DNA of 64,000 nucleotides from Phenylobacterium sp. Root700 (GCF_001429025.1 NZ_LMHT01000030.1:75424-139423), one strand, 5' to 3'; counted from the stretch's first letter, positions 27,127-36,851 are shown. Translations and numbers: made by a program. The notes: generated from the letters alone by a model not told the origin.

Positions 27127-27858
27127 TCAATCCCAGGCGCGGCCACGTGGCCGACCGGCGCCGCCAGCGCCCGAACCGTCCCGATCCCACAGCCGCCCCA
27201 TCAGCAGATCGGTCTTGGCGAGCGACACGCACAGGTGCTCGATGGCGAGCGCCGTCGCCTCCACCTCGCCCAGATGAATCGTCGAGCCGTGCCGGCGGCA
27301 GGCGCCGGTGAGGAAGGCGAGCGCCGCCAGGAAATCCGACCAGATCGCCCGGCTGTCTTGCTGATCGAGATCGGCGCTCCCGTAGGCGCTCGACGGCGCC
27401 ACGAGGATCGCTTCCCCTCCGCTCGCGCTGAGCATCAGGGTTCCCAGCCGCCGCATGGCCATCGCCGAGGCTGCGACCTCACGGTCAACCGGCCCGCCGC
27501 CATCGCCCAGATTTGCAACGAACCTGGCCTGGCCGTCGTCGCCCGACGTCGCCACCAGCAACAGCGCGGTGAGTTGGTCGAGCGCGTGGCGCAGACGATC
27601 GAGCCGCACGGCCACGCCCTCGGCCGGCGCAGGCGGCGGCCCCATCGCCGCGTCGCTCCCGAAGCGGGTCACGACCAGCCGCGGCCGCGGCCGGGCGTCC
27701 TCGCTCGCCGCCCAGGACATTCCGGTCCACGGCATGGCGGGACTCAGCCCAGCCAATCCGGACTCGGCCTGACGGCGCCGGGCCGATGAATGCGCGGCGA
27801 GCCAGGACACAAGTCCCGCCACACCCAGCGTCGCCACGCCTGGAAGGATCGCGTACAT
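27127..27858 (-). CDS. Membrane-anchored protein of unknown function
   Basis: 243 residues from the ATG at 27856-27858, preceded by a GGGGGC stretch. One N-terminal membrane helix (MYAILPGVATLGVAGLVSWL) is followed by a hydrophilic domain of ~200 residues with no motif I recognise (LDRLRHALDQLTALLLVATS, GGEAILVAPSSAYGSADLD, LAFLTGACRRHGSTIH). The topology suggests a single-pass protein with a large soluble domain. It is divergent from the response-regulator operon, with ~275 bp between them. Confidence 0.6.
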   Translation of the reverse strand: MYAILPGVATLGVAGLVSWLAAHSSARRRQAESGLAGLSPAMPWTGMSWAASEDARPRPRLVVTRFGSDAAMGPPPAPAEGVAVRLDRLRHALDQLTALLLVATSGDDGQARFVANLGDGGGPVDREVAASAMAMRRLGTLMLSASGGEAILVAPSSAYGSADLDQQDSRAIWSDFLAALAFLTGACRRHGSTIHLGEVEATALAIEHLCVSLAKTDLLMGRLWDRDGSGAGGAGRPRGRAWD

Positions 27859-28018
27859 CAAGCTGCGCCCCCGATAAGATACTCACGCGACAGCGTGTCT
27901 CTTGATGGCCGGCGGACGCTTCGACCCTAGGGGGCTGGCGACGTCCGCACCCGGCCGAAACACACCGGCCGCCAAGGAGCAGGCGCCCCAAAACACCTGG
28001 GAAATCACGCCACAAACT

Positions 28019-28039
28019 GTAAAGTTTGCATTTGTTTAC
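28019..28039. promoter_or_regulatory. Inverted repeat GTAAA-N11-TTTAC upstream of the response-regulator operon
   Basis: Arms GTAAA (28019-28023) and TTTAC (28035-28039), extendable to TGTAAA/TTTACA. It lies ~95 bp before the response-regulator ATG, in the AT-rich part of the divergent intergenic region, and matches the element at 27095-27114. A role as regulator binding site is inference. Confidence 0.4.
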
Positions 28040-28086
28040 ATCGACGGCCGGCGTTTTGGCCGATTGGATATTCTCTCGCGGCCGAC

Positions 28087-28101
28087 AACATCTAAGATGT
28101 T
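28087..28101. promoter_or_regulatory. Perfect 15-bp dyad AACATC-TAA-GATGTT
   Basis: Six-base arms with a three-base centre, 33 bp before the response-regulator start codon. Position and symmetry suggest a repressor or autoregulator site overlapping the promoter or the leader. No terminator-like T run follows. Confidence 0.4.
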
Positions 28102-28133
28102 CGAGAACAGTGAAAAATTGAAACTCCCCGACC

Positions 28134-28847
28134 ATGAGAATCGCGACCCTCGACGACGACGACGCCCAGACCCAGGCCATCTCCCGACTTCTGACCGATG
28201 AAGGCCATGTCTGCTGGTCGTACCGCGTGGCGCGCACGCTGATCAGCGCGTTGCGTCAGGAAACCTTCGATCTCCTGGTGCTCGACTGGAACCTGCCGGA
28301 TCTGACCGGGGTGGAGGTGATCGACTGGGTGCGCCAGAATCTGGAGCCGCCGCCGCCCATGCTGCTGCTGACCGCGCGGTCGGCGGAGGAGGACGTGGTC
28401 GCCGGCCTGGACGCAGGGGCCGACGACTACATCGTCAAGCCGGTCCAGCCCGCCGTGCTGGTGGCGCGGGTCAATGCGCTGCTGCGCAGGACCTATCCGG
28501 CCCAGGGCGCCGGGCCGATCGAACAGTTCGCCGACTTCAGCTTCAATGTCCCGGCCAAGACCGTGACCGTCCACGGCGAGATCATCGCCCTGACGGCCAA
28601 GGAATTCACCCTGGCGCTGCTGCTGTTCCGCAACACCCATAGGGCTCTCTCGCGGAGCCACATCCTGGAGGCTGTCTGGGGCCGCAACCCCGACCTGCCC
28701 ACCCGAACCCTCGACATGCACGTCTCGCGCGTACGCACCAAGCTCCGCCTGCGGCCCGAAAACGGCTTCCGGCTGTCTCCGGTCTACAGCTACGGTTATC
28801 GCCTGGAGCGGCTGGTCGACGAGACGGAGGGTTACGCGGTCACATGA
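28134..28847 (+). CDS. OmpR/PhoB-type response regulator
   Basis: 237 residues. The receiver domain has the acidic pocket (LDDDD), phospho-acceptor Asp51 in LLVLDWNLPD, Thr in LLLTARS and Lys in YIVKPVQ. The C-terminal winged helix (LTAKEFTLALLLFRN, LDMHVSRVRTKL, YSYGYRLERL) is of the OmpR type. Its stop overlaps the start of the FecR/LysM gene (ATGA), and the CHASE2 kinase follows; the three probably form one signalling operon. The dyads upstream suggest control by itself or another regulator. Confidence 0.9.
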   Translation: MRIATLDDDDAQTQAISRLLTDEGHVCWSYRVARTLISALRQETFDLLVLDWNLPDLTGVEVIDWVRQNLEPPPPMLLLTARSAEEDVVAGLDAGADDYIVKPVQPAVLVARVNALLRRTYPAQGAGPIEQFADFSFNVPAKTVTVHGEIIALTAKEFTLALLLFRNTHRALSRSHILEAVWGRNPDLPTRTLDMHVSRVRTKLRLRPENGFRLSPVYSYGYRLERLVDETEGYAVT

Positions 28848-30172
28848 GCAACTGGAGCCGTCTCGCCGTCGCGGCGAGCCTCGGTGCGGCGGCCGCCGTC
28901 GCGCCCGCCGCAGCGTGGCCCGCGCCCAAGCCCGCCGCCAAGGCCGAGAGCGTCCGCTACATCGTGCGCCGAGGCGACACGCTCTACGACCTGGGCAGCA
29001 ACTATCTGCTGCGCCCCGGCGATTACAGCATCATTCAACGGCGCAACCGCATCACCAATCCACGCCGCATGCGGGTCGGCTCGACCCTCGACATTCCGGT
29101 GGCGTTGCTGCGGACCTCGCCCATCGAGGCGCGGGTCGCGAGCTATCGCGGCGAGGCCACCGCGCTTGTGCAGGGGCGCACCGCGCCCGTCACCAAGGGC
29201 ATGGCCCTGCCGGAAGGCGCCGTCGTGGCCACCGGCTCCAACGCCTCGGTCCGCCTGGAACTGCCTGACGGCTCGCAGGTCGCCTTGCCCTCGCAGAGCC
29301 GCATCCGGCTCGAGCGGCTGCGCCTGACGCCGCTGACCGGGTCGATCGACCGGGTGATTTCCCTGGAGGCCGGCCGCAGCGAAGCTGTGGTGACGCCGAT
29401 GAAGCAACCGCGCGACGGCTTCACCATCCGCACCCCGCTCTCCGTCACCGCCGTGCGCGGCACGGCGTTCCGGGTGATCTATGACGCGCAAACCCAACGC
29501 GCCTGGACCGAGGTCGTGCATGGGCAGGTGAACGTCGCCTCCTTGGTCGACCGCTCAGCCTCGATCACGCCGGCGGCGTTCGGGGTGAAGGCGTCCGGCG
29601 CAGGCGTCACGACGCCCGCGCCGCTGTTGCCGCAGACCACGCTCACCATGGCCGGGCGGCTGCAGGACGAATCCGAGGTGGTCTTCGACATGAGCCCAGT
29701 CCCCGGCGCGGCGCGTTATCGCGCCCGGCTGGGCGCGGACGCCGGGCTGCTGGACGTGATCGACGAGATCACCACCGACCAACCGCGCGCCGCCTTCCAG
29801 GACGTGAAGAACGGCGCCCTGTTCGTGCAGGTCAGCGCCCTGGACGCCGATGGGCTGGAGGGCATGCCCAACACCTACGGCTTCTCGCGCTTCCGCCATG
29901 GGCTGAGGCTGCAGGCGCCGACCGCCACCGATCACCACTGGCTGTTCCAATGGGAGGCCGAGGGCGAGGGTCAGCATAGCTATCGCTTCCAGTTGACCGC
30001 GCAGCCAGACGGCGTCCCGCTGGTCGACGAGGCGGGACTGGCGGACGGCCGCATGACCGTCACCGACCTGCCGGACGGGACCTATTACTGGCGCGTCCAA
30101 TCGACCGTGGCCCGCGACGGCCAGCGGTATGAGAAATGGTCCGCCACCCAGCAGTTCAGGATCGGCGGCTGA
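28844..30172 (+). CDS. LysM plus FecR-domain periplasmic protein
   Basis: 442 residues. A signal peptide (AAAAVAPAAAWPAPKPAAK) precedes a LysM domain (YIVRRGDTLYDLGSNYLL), which binds peptidoglycan, and then a FecR domain (GSNASVRLELPDGSQVALPS, TPLSVTAVRGTAFRVIYD). The last ~200 residues look like fibronectin-type repeats (YRARLGADAGLLDVIDE, LPDGTYYWRVQST). It is encoded between a response regulator and a CHASE2 sensor kinase, so it could pass an envelope signal to the kinase; this role is inference from the conserved layout. Confidence 0.82.
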   Translation: MSNWSRLAVAASLGAAAAVAPAAAWPAPKPAAKAESVRYIVRRGDTLYDLGSNYLLRPGDYSIIQRRNRITNPRRMRVGSTLDIPVALLRTSPIEARVASYRGEATALVQGRTAPVTKGMALPEGAVVATGSNASVRLELPDGSQVALPSQSRIRLERLRLTPLTGSIDRVISLEAGRSEAVVTPMKQPRDGFTIRTPLSVTAVRGTAFRVIYDAQTQRAWTEVVHGQVNVASLVDRSASITPAAFGVKASGAGVTTPAPLLPQTTLTMAGRLQDESEVVFDMSPVPGAARYRARLGADAGLLDVIDEITTDQPRAAFQDVKNGALFVQVSALDADGLEGMPNTYGFSRFRHGLRLQAPTATDHHWLFQWEAEGEGQHSYRFQLTAQPDGVPLVDEAGLADGRMTVTDLPDGTYYWRVQSTVARDGQRYEKWSATQQFRIGG

Positions 30173-32508
30173 GCGCCCCGACCGCCCAACGCGCTGGAGG
30201 TTCCGGCCGCGGCCCCTCCCGGCGCCGCGTGTTTATCGAATGGGCGCTGACCGCGGCGCTGGCCGCCTCGATCGTCACCTACATGGTGGTGAACGAGACC
30301 CTGGATCGCGCCGACACCGCGATCTACGACGCGCTGATGCAGCTCGGCCAGCGCGAGCCGCTCGACGACATCGTCATCATCGCCATCGACAACCACAGCC
30401 TACAGACCCTGGGTCGCTGGCCCTGGCCGCGCGTCCTGCACAGCGACCTGCTGAACATCCTGGCCAAGGCCAAGCCGAAGGCCGTGGCCTATGACGTGCT
30501 GTTCGTCGAGCCCGACGCCAACCCCCAGGCCGACCTGAAGCTGGCCGCGGCGATGAAGGCCGCCGGGCCGGTCTATCTGCCGCTGCTCATCGACGTTCCC
30601 GGTCCCAATGGCGCGGCCGCCCTGGCCATCGAACCGGCTGGACCGCTGAAGCTGGCGGCGGCCGGGGTCGGGCAGGTCAACCTCCACTTCGACCGCGACG
30701 GCGCGGCGCGCAGCGTGTTCATCGGCGAGAGCGACGGCGAACGTCGCTGGCTGCACCTAATGGAGTTGGTGCGGCGCGGCGCGCTGGGCCTTGCGCCGCC
30801 AAGCGCGGCCGAGCTCGTTCCGGAACTGAGATCCGATGAGGCCCTGCGCGACGGGCGCATGCTGATCCCGTTCGCCGGGCCGCCGGGGCACTTCCGAACC
30901 GTCTCCTTCGTCGACGTGGTTCGCGGCGAGGTTCCAGAGGCGGTGTTCCACAATCGTCTCGTCCTGATCGGCGCCACCGGCGAGGGACTTGGCGACCGTT
31001 ACCCGACGCCGCTGACCAGCGAGACCGAGGTGATGTCCGGGGTCGAGCTTCAGGCCAACATCCTCGACGCCCTGCTCACTGGCCGGGCGATCTCGCCGGC
31101 CCATACGGCATGGGTCCTGGCCCTGGCCCTGCTGCCGCTGGCGGTGCTGATGGCGGGCCTGCTGCGGCTGCGGCCCCGCGCCAATATGGTGCTTGGCCTG
31201 GTGCTGATCGCCGCGACGCTGGCGCTCAGCGCCGCGCTGCTGATCTTCCTGCGTGTCTGGGCGCCGCCGGCCGCCGCCATCGCCGGCCTGGCCCTGGTCT
31301 ATCCGATCTGGAGCTGGCGACGGCTGGAGGCGGCCAGCGCCTACATGGTCGACGAACTGGACGCCCTGGCGCGCGAACCGCACATCCTGCCCCAACCGGC
31401 GCTCGAGGCCCCGCCGCTCGCCGACGACGTCATCGGCCGGCAGGTGGCGCTGATGCAGCAGGCCGTGCGCAACATGCGCGACCTGCGCCGCTTCATGTCC
31501 GACACCCTCGACGGACTGCCCGACCCGACCCTGGTCGCCGACGCCGACGGCGGCGTCCTGATCGCCAACGACACGGCTGAGCGCCTCTTCGCCCGCCTGG
31601 GTCAGCCCACCCCCGTGGGGCGGCGGATGGAGGAGGTGATCGGCGTCTTCAACGTCCCGGCGGCCGAGAACGGCGACGACGCCGACGGTGAGGTCGCGGC
31701 GCCTGACGGCGCGACCTACCACATGCGCTATCGGGCTTTCTCCGACTCCACCGGGGCGTTCACCGGCTGGATCACCCGCTTCACCGACATCACCGCCATG
31801 AAGACCGCCGCCCGCCAGCGCGAGCAGGTGTTGGAACTGCTGTCGCATGACATGCGCTCGCCGCAGGCCTCGATCCTGGCCCTGCTGGCCGAGGATCGAG
31901 GTCAGGGGATCTCCCAGCCGACGGTTCAGCGGGTCGAGGGCTATGCGCGCCGCACCCTGGCCCTGGCCGACAATTTCGTGAACCTCGCCCGGGCCGAGAG
32001 CGAGCGTTACGCCCTGGAGGTCGTCAACCTCTCCGACATCCTGCTGGACGCCATCGACGACCTCTGGCCGCAGTCGCGCGCCAAGTCGATCGAGGTCCAT
32101 GCCGAGGGAGGCGACGAAGAGCATCTGGTCATGGCCGACCGCACCCTGATGACCCGCGCCCTGATCAATCTGATCGACAATGCGATCAAGTACAGCGAGC
32201 CCAAGACCCGGATCGACTGCCAGGTGGCGACGCTTGGCGAGGGGCCCGAGGCCAAGGTGGTCTGCACCGTCCGCGACCAGGGCCGGGGAATGTCGCCAAG
32301 CAGCCTCGCCCACCTGTTCGAGCGCTTCCAGCGCGTGATTCCAGCCGGCGGCCGGCAGGTCAGCGGCGTGGGCCTAGGCCTCACCTTCGTGCAGACCGTG
32401 GTGTTGCGGCACGGCGGCCAGATCACCTGCGACAGCGTGCTGGACCAAGGCTCGTGCTTCACCGTGACCCTGCCGCCAGCCGATCACGACGAAACGGCGC
32501 GCGCCTAG
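30136..32508 (+). CDS. CHASE2-domain sensor histidine kinase
   Basis: Up to 790 residues. The frame is open from an ATG at 30136, which overlaps the previous gene by 37 bp; a GTG at 30229, just before the first membrane helix, is an alternative. An N-terminal helix, a periplasmic CHASE2 domain (DTAIYDALMQLGQREPLDD, KPKAVAYDVLFVEPDA) and three closely spaced helices (LALALLPLAVLMAGLL onward) are followed by a PAS region, a HisKA segment with LLSHDMRSPQASI and a HATPase with LINLIDNAIKYS, DQGRGM and GVGLGLTF. It probably phosphorylates the regulator at 28134. Confidence 0.85.
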   Translation: MVRHPAVQDRRLSAPTAQRAGGSGRGPSRRRVFIEWALTAALAASIVTYMVVNETLDRADTAIYDALMQLGQREPLDDIVIIAIDNHSLQTLGRWPWPRVLHSDLLNILAKAKPKAVAYDVLFVEPDANPQADLKLAAAMKAAGPVYLPLLIDVPGPNGAAALAIEPAGPLKLAAAGVGQVNLHFDRDGAARSVFIGESDGERRWLHLMELVRRGALGLAPPSAAELVPELRSDEALRDGRMLIPFAGPPGHFRTVSFVDVVRGEVPEAVFHNRLVLIGATGEGLGDRYPTPLTSETEVMSGVELQANILDALLTGRAISPAHTAWVLALALLPLAVLMAGLLRLRPRANMVLGLVLIAATLALSAALLIFLRVWAPPAAAIAGLALVYPIWSWRRLEAASAYMVDELDALAREPHILPQPALEAPPLADDVIGRQVALMQQAVRNMRDLRRFMSDTLDGLPDPTLVADADGGVLIANDTAERLFARLGQPTPVGRRMEEVIGVFNVPAAENGDDADGEVAAPDGATYHMRYRAFSDSTGAFTGWITRFTDITAMKTAARQREQVLELLSHDMRSPQASILALLAEDRGQGISQPTVQRVEGYARRTLALADNFVNLARAESERYALEVVNLSDILLDAIDDLWPQSRAKSIEVHAEGGDEEHLVMADRTLMTRALINLIDNAIKYSEPKTRIDCQVATLGEGPEAKVVCTVRDQGRGMSPSSLAHLFERFQRVIPAGGRQVSGVGLGLTFVQTVVLRHGGQITCDSVLDQGSCFTVTLPPADHDETARA

Positions 32509-33023
32509 CCGGGAAGGCAGGCCGGAGCCGACAACGCCGCCCGCGCCAGCCCGTCGAACCGCGCTGCGGCGTCCGCAGCCGTCTTGTCCAGGTCCGAGCG
32601 TCCCGACGCGCTGGCGCGATAGACTTCCGCCCCGGTCTTCGCGTCGATGAAACGGACGCTCATCTTGGCGATGGTCGGCTTGCGCCGCCCCCACCAGGGG
32701 GTCTTGACCGGAGCCACCCGCCAGTCGGGCGCGCCCGCCTGCGCCAACTTCTCATAGGCCCCAACCTGGGCCGGGCGCTCGCCATAGAGCACCTCGACCA
32801 GATAGCCCGGCTGGTCGCTGCGCGCGAAACCGTCAGCGGTCAATTGGCGAACGATAGCCGCCTCGATCTGCGCCCGCTCGGGCGCGTCGCCGATACGGGT
32901 CATGGCGTAGGAGCGGGCGACCGCGCCGTTCAAGCCGCCTTGGCAGGTCACATGCGGCCCGCGCGGGCTGGCGCACGCCGTCAACACCAGAACAAAAGCC
33001 AGACCCAACGCACTTCGCTTCAC
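32505..33023 (-). CDS. DUF4136-like lipoprotein
   Basis: 172 residues from a GTG at 33021-33023, with AGGA 8 bases upstream. The signal ends in LVLTACASP, a clear lipobox. The mature part (MTRIGDAPERAQIEAAIVRQ, SDQPGYLVEVLYGERP, MSVRFIDAKTGAEVYRASA) resembles small lipoproteins of the DUF4136 kind that sit on the periplasmic side of the outer membrane; that assignment is by appearance only. Its stop overlaps the end of the kinase gene by 4 bp, convergently. Confidence 0.7.
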   Translation of the reverse strand: MKRSALGLAFVLVLTACASPRGPHVTCQGGLNGAVARSYAMTRIGDAPERAQIEAAIVRQLTADGFARSDQPGYLVEVLYGERPAQVGAYEKLAQAGAPDWRVAPVKTPWWGRRKPTIAKMSVRFIDAKTGAEVYRASASGRSDLDKTAADAAARFDGLARAALSAPACLPG

Positions 33024-33186
33024 GATCAATCCTGCAGTCCCTGCGCCACACGAGCACGGGGCCATCATGGGACGGGGTTGCCGAAGACGCAAAGAAAAGG
33101 CGGGCGGTCAAAGTCGCGCCGCTTGGCTATAGAGGCCGGGCAGACGGCGCGCGCCCAGGCGCGGCCCCAATATGACGGAGATCGAC

Positions 33187-35358
33187 GTGCGGAATCTGGC
33201 CCTGACCCTGCTCATCGGCGGAGCCCTCGCCGCCTCGCCGGCCATGGCTAACGAGATCGGCCGCCTGAAACAGCAGGCCGCCAAGGTCAGCATCGCCCGC
33301 GACACCTGGGGCGTCGCCCACATCCACGGCAAGACCGACGCCGACGCGGTGTTCGGCATGGCCTACGCCCAGGCCGAGGACGACTTCAACCGCGTCGAGA
33401 CCAACTACATCAATGCGCTGGGACGCCTGGCCGAAGCCGAGGGCGAGACGGCGATCTACCGCGATCTGCGGATGAAGCTGTTCATCGATCCGGTGGACCT
33501 GAAGGCCAAGTACGCCGCCAGCCCGGCCTGGCTGAAGACCCTGATGAACGCCTGGGCCGACGGCCTGAACTTCTATCTGGCCAGCCACCCGCAGGTGAAA
33601 CCGCGGGTCATCACCAAGTTCGAACCGTGGATGGCGCTCAGCTTCAGCGAGGGCAGCATCGGCGGCGACATCGAGCGGGTGTCGCTCCCCGAACTGGAAG
33701 CCTTTTATGGCGCGACGCAGACCGCGATGCTCGACCCCGACGCCGACGTCCGGTTCAAGGAGCCGACCGGCTCCAACGGCTTCGCCATCGCGCCGTCCAA
33801 CACCAAGGACGGCCACGCGCTGCTGCTGATCAACCCGCACACCTCGTTCTTCTTCCGCTCCGAACTGCAGGCGACCAGCGACGAGGGGCTGAACGCCTAT
33901 GGCGCGGTCACCTGGGGCCAGTTCTTCATCTACCAGGGCTTCAACGAGCACGCCGGCTGGATGCACACTTCCAGCGGCGTCGACGTGGTCGACGAGTTCG
34001 CCGAAACCATCGTCGAAAAGAACGGCAAGCTCTTCTACCGCTACGGGGCTGAGGAGCGCCCGGTCGCCGTCTCGACCATCGCCGTGCCCTATCGCGCCAA
34101 GAGCGGCGAGATGACCAGCAAGAGCTTCACCGTCTACCGCACCCACCACGGCCCGATTGTCCGCAAGGCCGATGGCAAGTGGATCGCTGTGGCGCTGATG
34201 CAAAAGCCGGTCGAGGCGCTCAGCCAGTCGTTCCTGCGCACCAAGACCAAGGACTACGCCTCGTTCCTGAAGGTCGCCGAGCTGCGCGCCAACTCCTCGA
34301 ACAACACCATCTTCGCCGACACCAAGGGCCAGATCGCCTACATGCACCCGCAGTTCATTCCGCGGCGCGACGACCAGTTCGACTACACCAAGCCGGTGGA
34401 CGGCTCCAACCCGGCGACCGACTGGCAAGGGCTGCATGCGCTGAACGAAGCGCCGCACCTGTTGACCCCCACCAACGGCTGGATCTTCAACACCAATGAC
34501 TGGCCCTATTCGGCGGCGGGCGAGTACAGCCCCAAGCGCCAGGACTATCCGCGCTACATGGACTCAGCCGGCCCCAATCCGCGCGGGACCCACGCCACCC
34601 TGGTGCTGAAGGACCGCAAAGACTTCACTCTGCCTGGCCTGGTGAGCGCCGCCTATGATCCCTACCTGCCGGCCTTCGCCAGGCTGCTGCCGACCTTGAC
34701 CAGCGCCTACGACGCCCTGCCCGCCGCCGACCCGCGCCGGGCTAAGTTGGCCGGCCCCATCGAGGCGCTGCGGGGCTGGGACTACAAGTGGTCGGAGACC
34801 TCGGTCCCGACCTCGCTGGCGGTGTTCTGGGGCGAGGCGCTCTGGGCCGACGCCGGGCCGAAGGCCAAGCGCGCCAGCGTCTCGGTCTATGACTACATGA
34901 CCGCGACCTCGCCCCCCGACCAGAAGCTGACCGCGCTCACTGAGGCCGCCGATCGCCTGGCCGCCGACTTCGGCGACTGGCGCACGCCGTGGGGCCAGAT
35001 CAACCGCTACCAGCGGAACAACGGCGACATCGTGCAGAAGTTCGACGACGCCAAGCCGAGCCTGCCGGTGGCCTTCACCTCGGCCCAGTGGGGCTCGCTC
35101 GCCTCGTTCGGCGCCAAGCGCTACGAGGGCACGAAGCGCTACTACGGGACCAGCGGCAACAGCTTCGTCGCGGCCGTCGAGTTCGGTCCGAGGATCAAGG
35201 CGGTGGCTGTCTCGGCCGGGGGCGAGAGCGGCGATCCGGCTTCGCCGCACTTCGCCGACCAGGCACTGCTCTATTCGCAAGGCAAGCTGCGCGAAGTGTT
35301 CTTCTATCCCGAGGACGTGGCCCGCCACACGAAGCGGACCTATCGCCCCGGCCAGTGA
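33187..35358 (+). CDS. Penicillin acylase family amidohydrolase (acyl-homoserine lactone acylase-like)
   Basis: 723 residues from the GTG at 33187, which has ACGGAG 7 bases upstream (an ATG at 33172 is also in frame). A signal peptide (TLLIGGALAASPAMA) is followed by the Ntn-hydrolase layout: alpha chain with IARDTWGVAHIHG, then the autocatalytic site TGSNGFAIAPSNT whose Ser (about residue 196) becomes the N-terminal nucleophile of the beta chain, and INPHTSFFFRSELQ plus MHTSSGVDVVDEFAET. Family members act in the periplasm on acyl-homoserine lactones or beta-lactam amides. The length fits. It is followed by a strong terminator. Confidence 0.88.
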   Translation: MRNLALTLLIGGALAASPAMANEIGRLKQQAAKVSIARDTWGVAHIHGKTDADAVFGMAYAQAEDDFNRVETNYINALGRLAEAEGETAIYRDLRMKLFIDPVDLKAKYAASPAWLKTLMNAWADGLNFYLASHPQVKPRVITKFEPWMALSFSEGSIGGDIERVSLPELEAFYGATQTAMLDPDADVRFKEPTGSNGFAIAPSNTKDGHALLLINPHTSFFFRSELQATSDEGLNAYGAVTWGQFFIYQGFNEHAGWMHTSSGVDVVDEFAETIVEKNGKLFYRYGAEERPVAVSTIAVPYRAKSGEMTSKSFTVYRTHHGPIVRKADGKWIAVALMQKPVEALSQSFLRTKTKDYASFLKVAELRANSSNNTIFADTKGQIAYMHPQFIPRRDDQFDYTKPVDGSNPATDWQGLHALNEAPHLLTPTNGWIFNTNDWPYSAAGEYSPKRQDYPRYMDSAGPNPRGTHATLVLKDRKDFTLPGLVSAAYDPYLPAFARLLPTLTSAYDALPAADPRRAKLAGPIEALRGWDYKWSETSVPTSLAVFWGEALWADAGPKAKRASVSVYDYMTATSPPDQKLTALTEAADRLAADFGDWRTPWGQINRYQRNNGDIVQKFDDAKPSLPVAFTSAQWGSLASFGAKRYEGTKRYYGTSGNSFVAAVEFGPRIKAVAVSAGGESGDPASPHFADQALLYSQGKLREVFFYPEDVARHTKRTYRPGQ

Positions 35359-35371
35359 GGCCGGGGCTTTT
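35346..35371 (+). terminator. Rho-independent terminator of the acylase gene
   Basis: CCCCGGCC (35346-35353), loop AGTGA, GGCCGGGG (35359-35366), then CTTTT. The acylase stop codon TGA (35356-35358) lies in the loop, so the last codons form the left arm. Confidence 0.85.
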
Positions 35372-35379
35372 GGGCGTCG

Positions 35380-36618
35380 CTAGATCCGCTCGACGATGAT
35401 CGCCGGGGCCATGCCGCCGGCGGCGCACATGGTGACCAGGCCGCGCTTCAGGTCGCGGCGTTCCAGTTCGTCCAGGATGGTGCCGATCAGGATCGAGCCG
35501 GTGGCGCCGATCGGGTGACCCAGCGCCATGGCGCCGCCGTTCACATTGACCTTGGCGCGGTCGAGCTTGAGGTCGCGGATGAACTTCTCGGCCACCACCG
35601 CGAAGGCCTCGTTGATCTCCCACAGGTCGATGTCGTCCACGGTGAGGCCGGCCTTGGCCAAGACCTTCTGAGCGGCCGGGACCGGCGCGTTCAGCATCAA
35701 GGTGGGGCTGTCGCCCATATTGGCCATGGCCACGACGCGGCCGCGGGCCTTGAGACCGTGCTTAGCGGCGTAGGCCGGCGAGGCCAGCAGGATGGCGGCG
35801 GCGCCGTCGACCACGCCCGAGGAGTTACCCGCATGGTGCATGTGGGTGATCTTCAGGTCCGGATAGACCTGGCGGATCAGGTCGCCATAGGTCGTGCCCT
35901 TATCGTCGACCGCCACATTGGCCAGCATCTCGAACGCCGGCTTCAGGCCCGAGAGGCCTTCCATGGTGGTCTGCGGACGCGGGAATTCTTCACGGTCGAG
36001 GGCCAGGCTGCCGTCCTCGCGATAGACCGGGATCAGCGACTTGTCGAAGTGGCCGCCCTTGATCGCGAGGTCGGCGCGCTGCTGGCTCAGCAGGGCCAGT
36101 TCGTCCAGGGCGCGGCGGTCGATGCCTTCCAGGGTGGCGATGGCGTCGGCGCAGACGCCTTGCTGGGTCTGCGGGTGACGCGCGCGCAGGCGCAGGTTGC
36201 CGCTATCCATCATCGGCGGGACCGAAGGGTCGCCCGTCGAGGAGGTGTAGGACATCATCTCGGTGCCGCCAGCGATCACCAGATCTTCCATGCCCGACAT
36301 GATTTGGGCCGCGGCCAGGTTCACCGTGGTGATGCCCGAGCCGCAGAAGCGGTCCAGCGTCATGCCGCTGGCCTTGGTGTCATAGCCGGCGTCCAGCGCC
36401 GCCATACGGCCAAGGTCGCCGCCCTGCTTGCCGCGCTGGCTGGAGGTGCCCCAGATGATGTCGTCCACGTGGGCGGTGTCGAGGTTGTTACGCTCGGCCA
36501 AGGCCTTCAGCACGGCGGCGGCCAGGTGCTGGGGATGGAAATCGGCGAGCGCGCCTTTGCCGACCTTGCCGATGCCGCGCGGGGTGCGGCAGGCGTCGAT
36601 GATGAGAGCTTCGGGCAT
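35380..36618 (-). CDS. Acetyl-CoA acetyltransferase (thiolase)
   Basis: 412 residues. [18 protein letters not shown] is the thiolase N-terminus. The acyl-accepting Cys is in [14 protein letters not shown], and the C-terminal catalytic motifs NEAFAVVAE (His region), [14 protein letters not shown] and CAAGGMAP (second Cys) are intact. The enzyme belongs to the degradative or biosynthetic thiolases of fatty-acid and polyhydroxybutyrate metabolism. It stands as a single gene convergent with the acylase and shares its terminator region. Confidence 0.93.
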   Translation of the reverse strand: MPEALIIDACRTPRGIGKVGKGALADFHPQHLAAAVLKALAERNNLDTAHVDDIIWGTSSQRGKQGGDLGRMAALDAGYDTKASGMTLDRFCGSGITTVNLAAAQIMSGMEDLVIAGGTEMMSYTSSTGDPSVPPMMDSGNLRLRARHPQTQQGVCADAIATLEGIDRRALDELALLSQQRADLAIKGGHFDKSLIPVYREDGSLALDREEFPRPQTTMEGLSGLKPAFEMLANVAVDDKGTTYGDLIRQVYPDLKITHMHHAGNSSGVVDGAAAILLASPAYAAKHGLKARGRVVAMANMGDSPTLMLNAPVPAAQKVLAKAGLTVDDIDLWEINEAFAVVAEKFIRDLKLDRAKVNVNGGAMALGHPIGATGSILIGTILDELERRDLKRGLVTMCAAGGMAPAIIVERI

Positions 36619-36851
36619 GAATTTTTCCTTGATTATTCAATGATCCGCGGCTCGAGCGGGCAGCGCCTCGCCGAACCTTCAGGCGCAACACTCAGCTACC
36701 CGCCGTAGCGGCAGTCCAGCGCAAAAGGTCATCGGTTGCAAACCTGCTCCTGCACAGCTTCTGCACGATATCGCCTTGGCCCCTCGACGGGACGTCCCGC
36801 ACCGCTCGACCCGGCCCCTGCATCACCGGCCCTCACCTTCGGGAGCCTCAC

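Noticed and set aside
26869..27789. 306-residue plus-strand frame
   Set aside because: Its second half is antisense to the membrane-protein gene at 27127-27858 and its first half has no protein-like character.
30757..34458. Minus-strand frames of 440-520 residues opposite the CHASE2 kinase and the acylase
   Set aside because: Both real genes have complete catalytic motifs; the opposite frames are His/Gln/Arg-rich shadows.
35515..36708. 397-residue plus-strand frame opposite the thiolase
   Set aside because: The thiolase has all catalytic residues; the opposite frame has no motifs.
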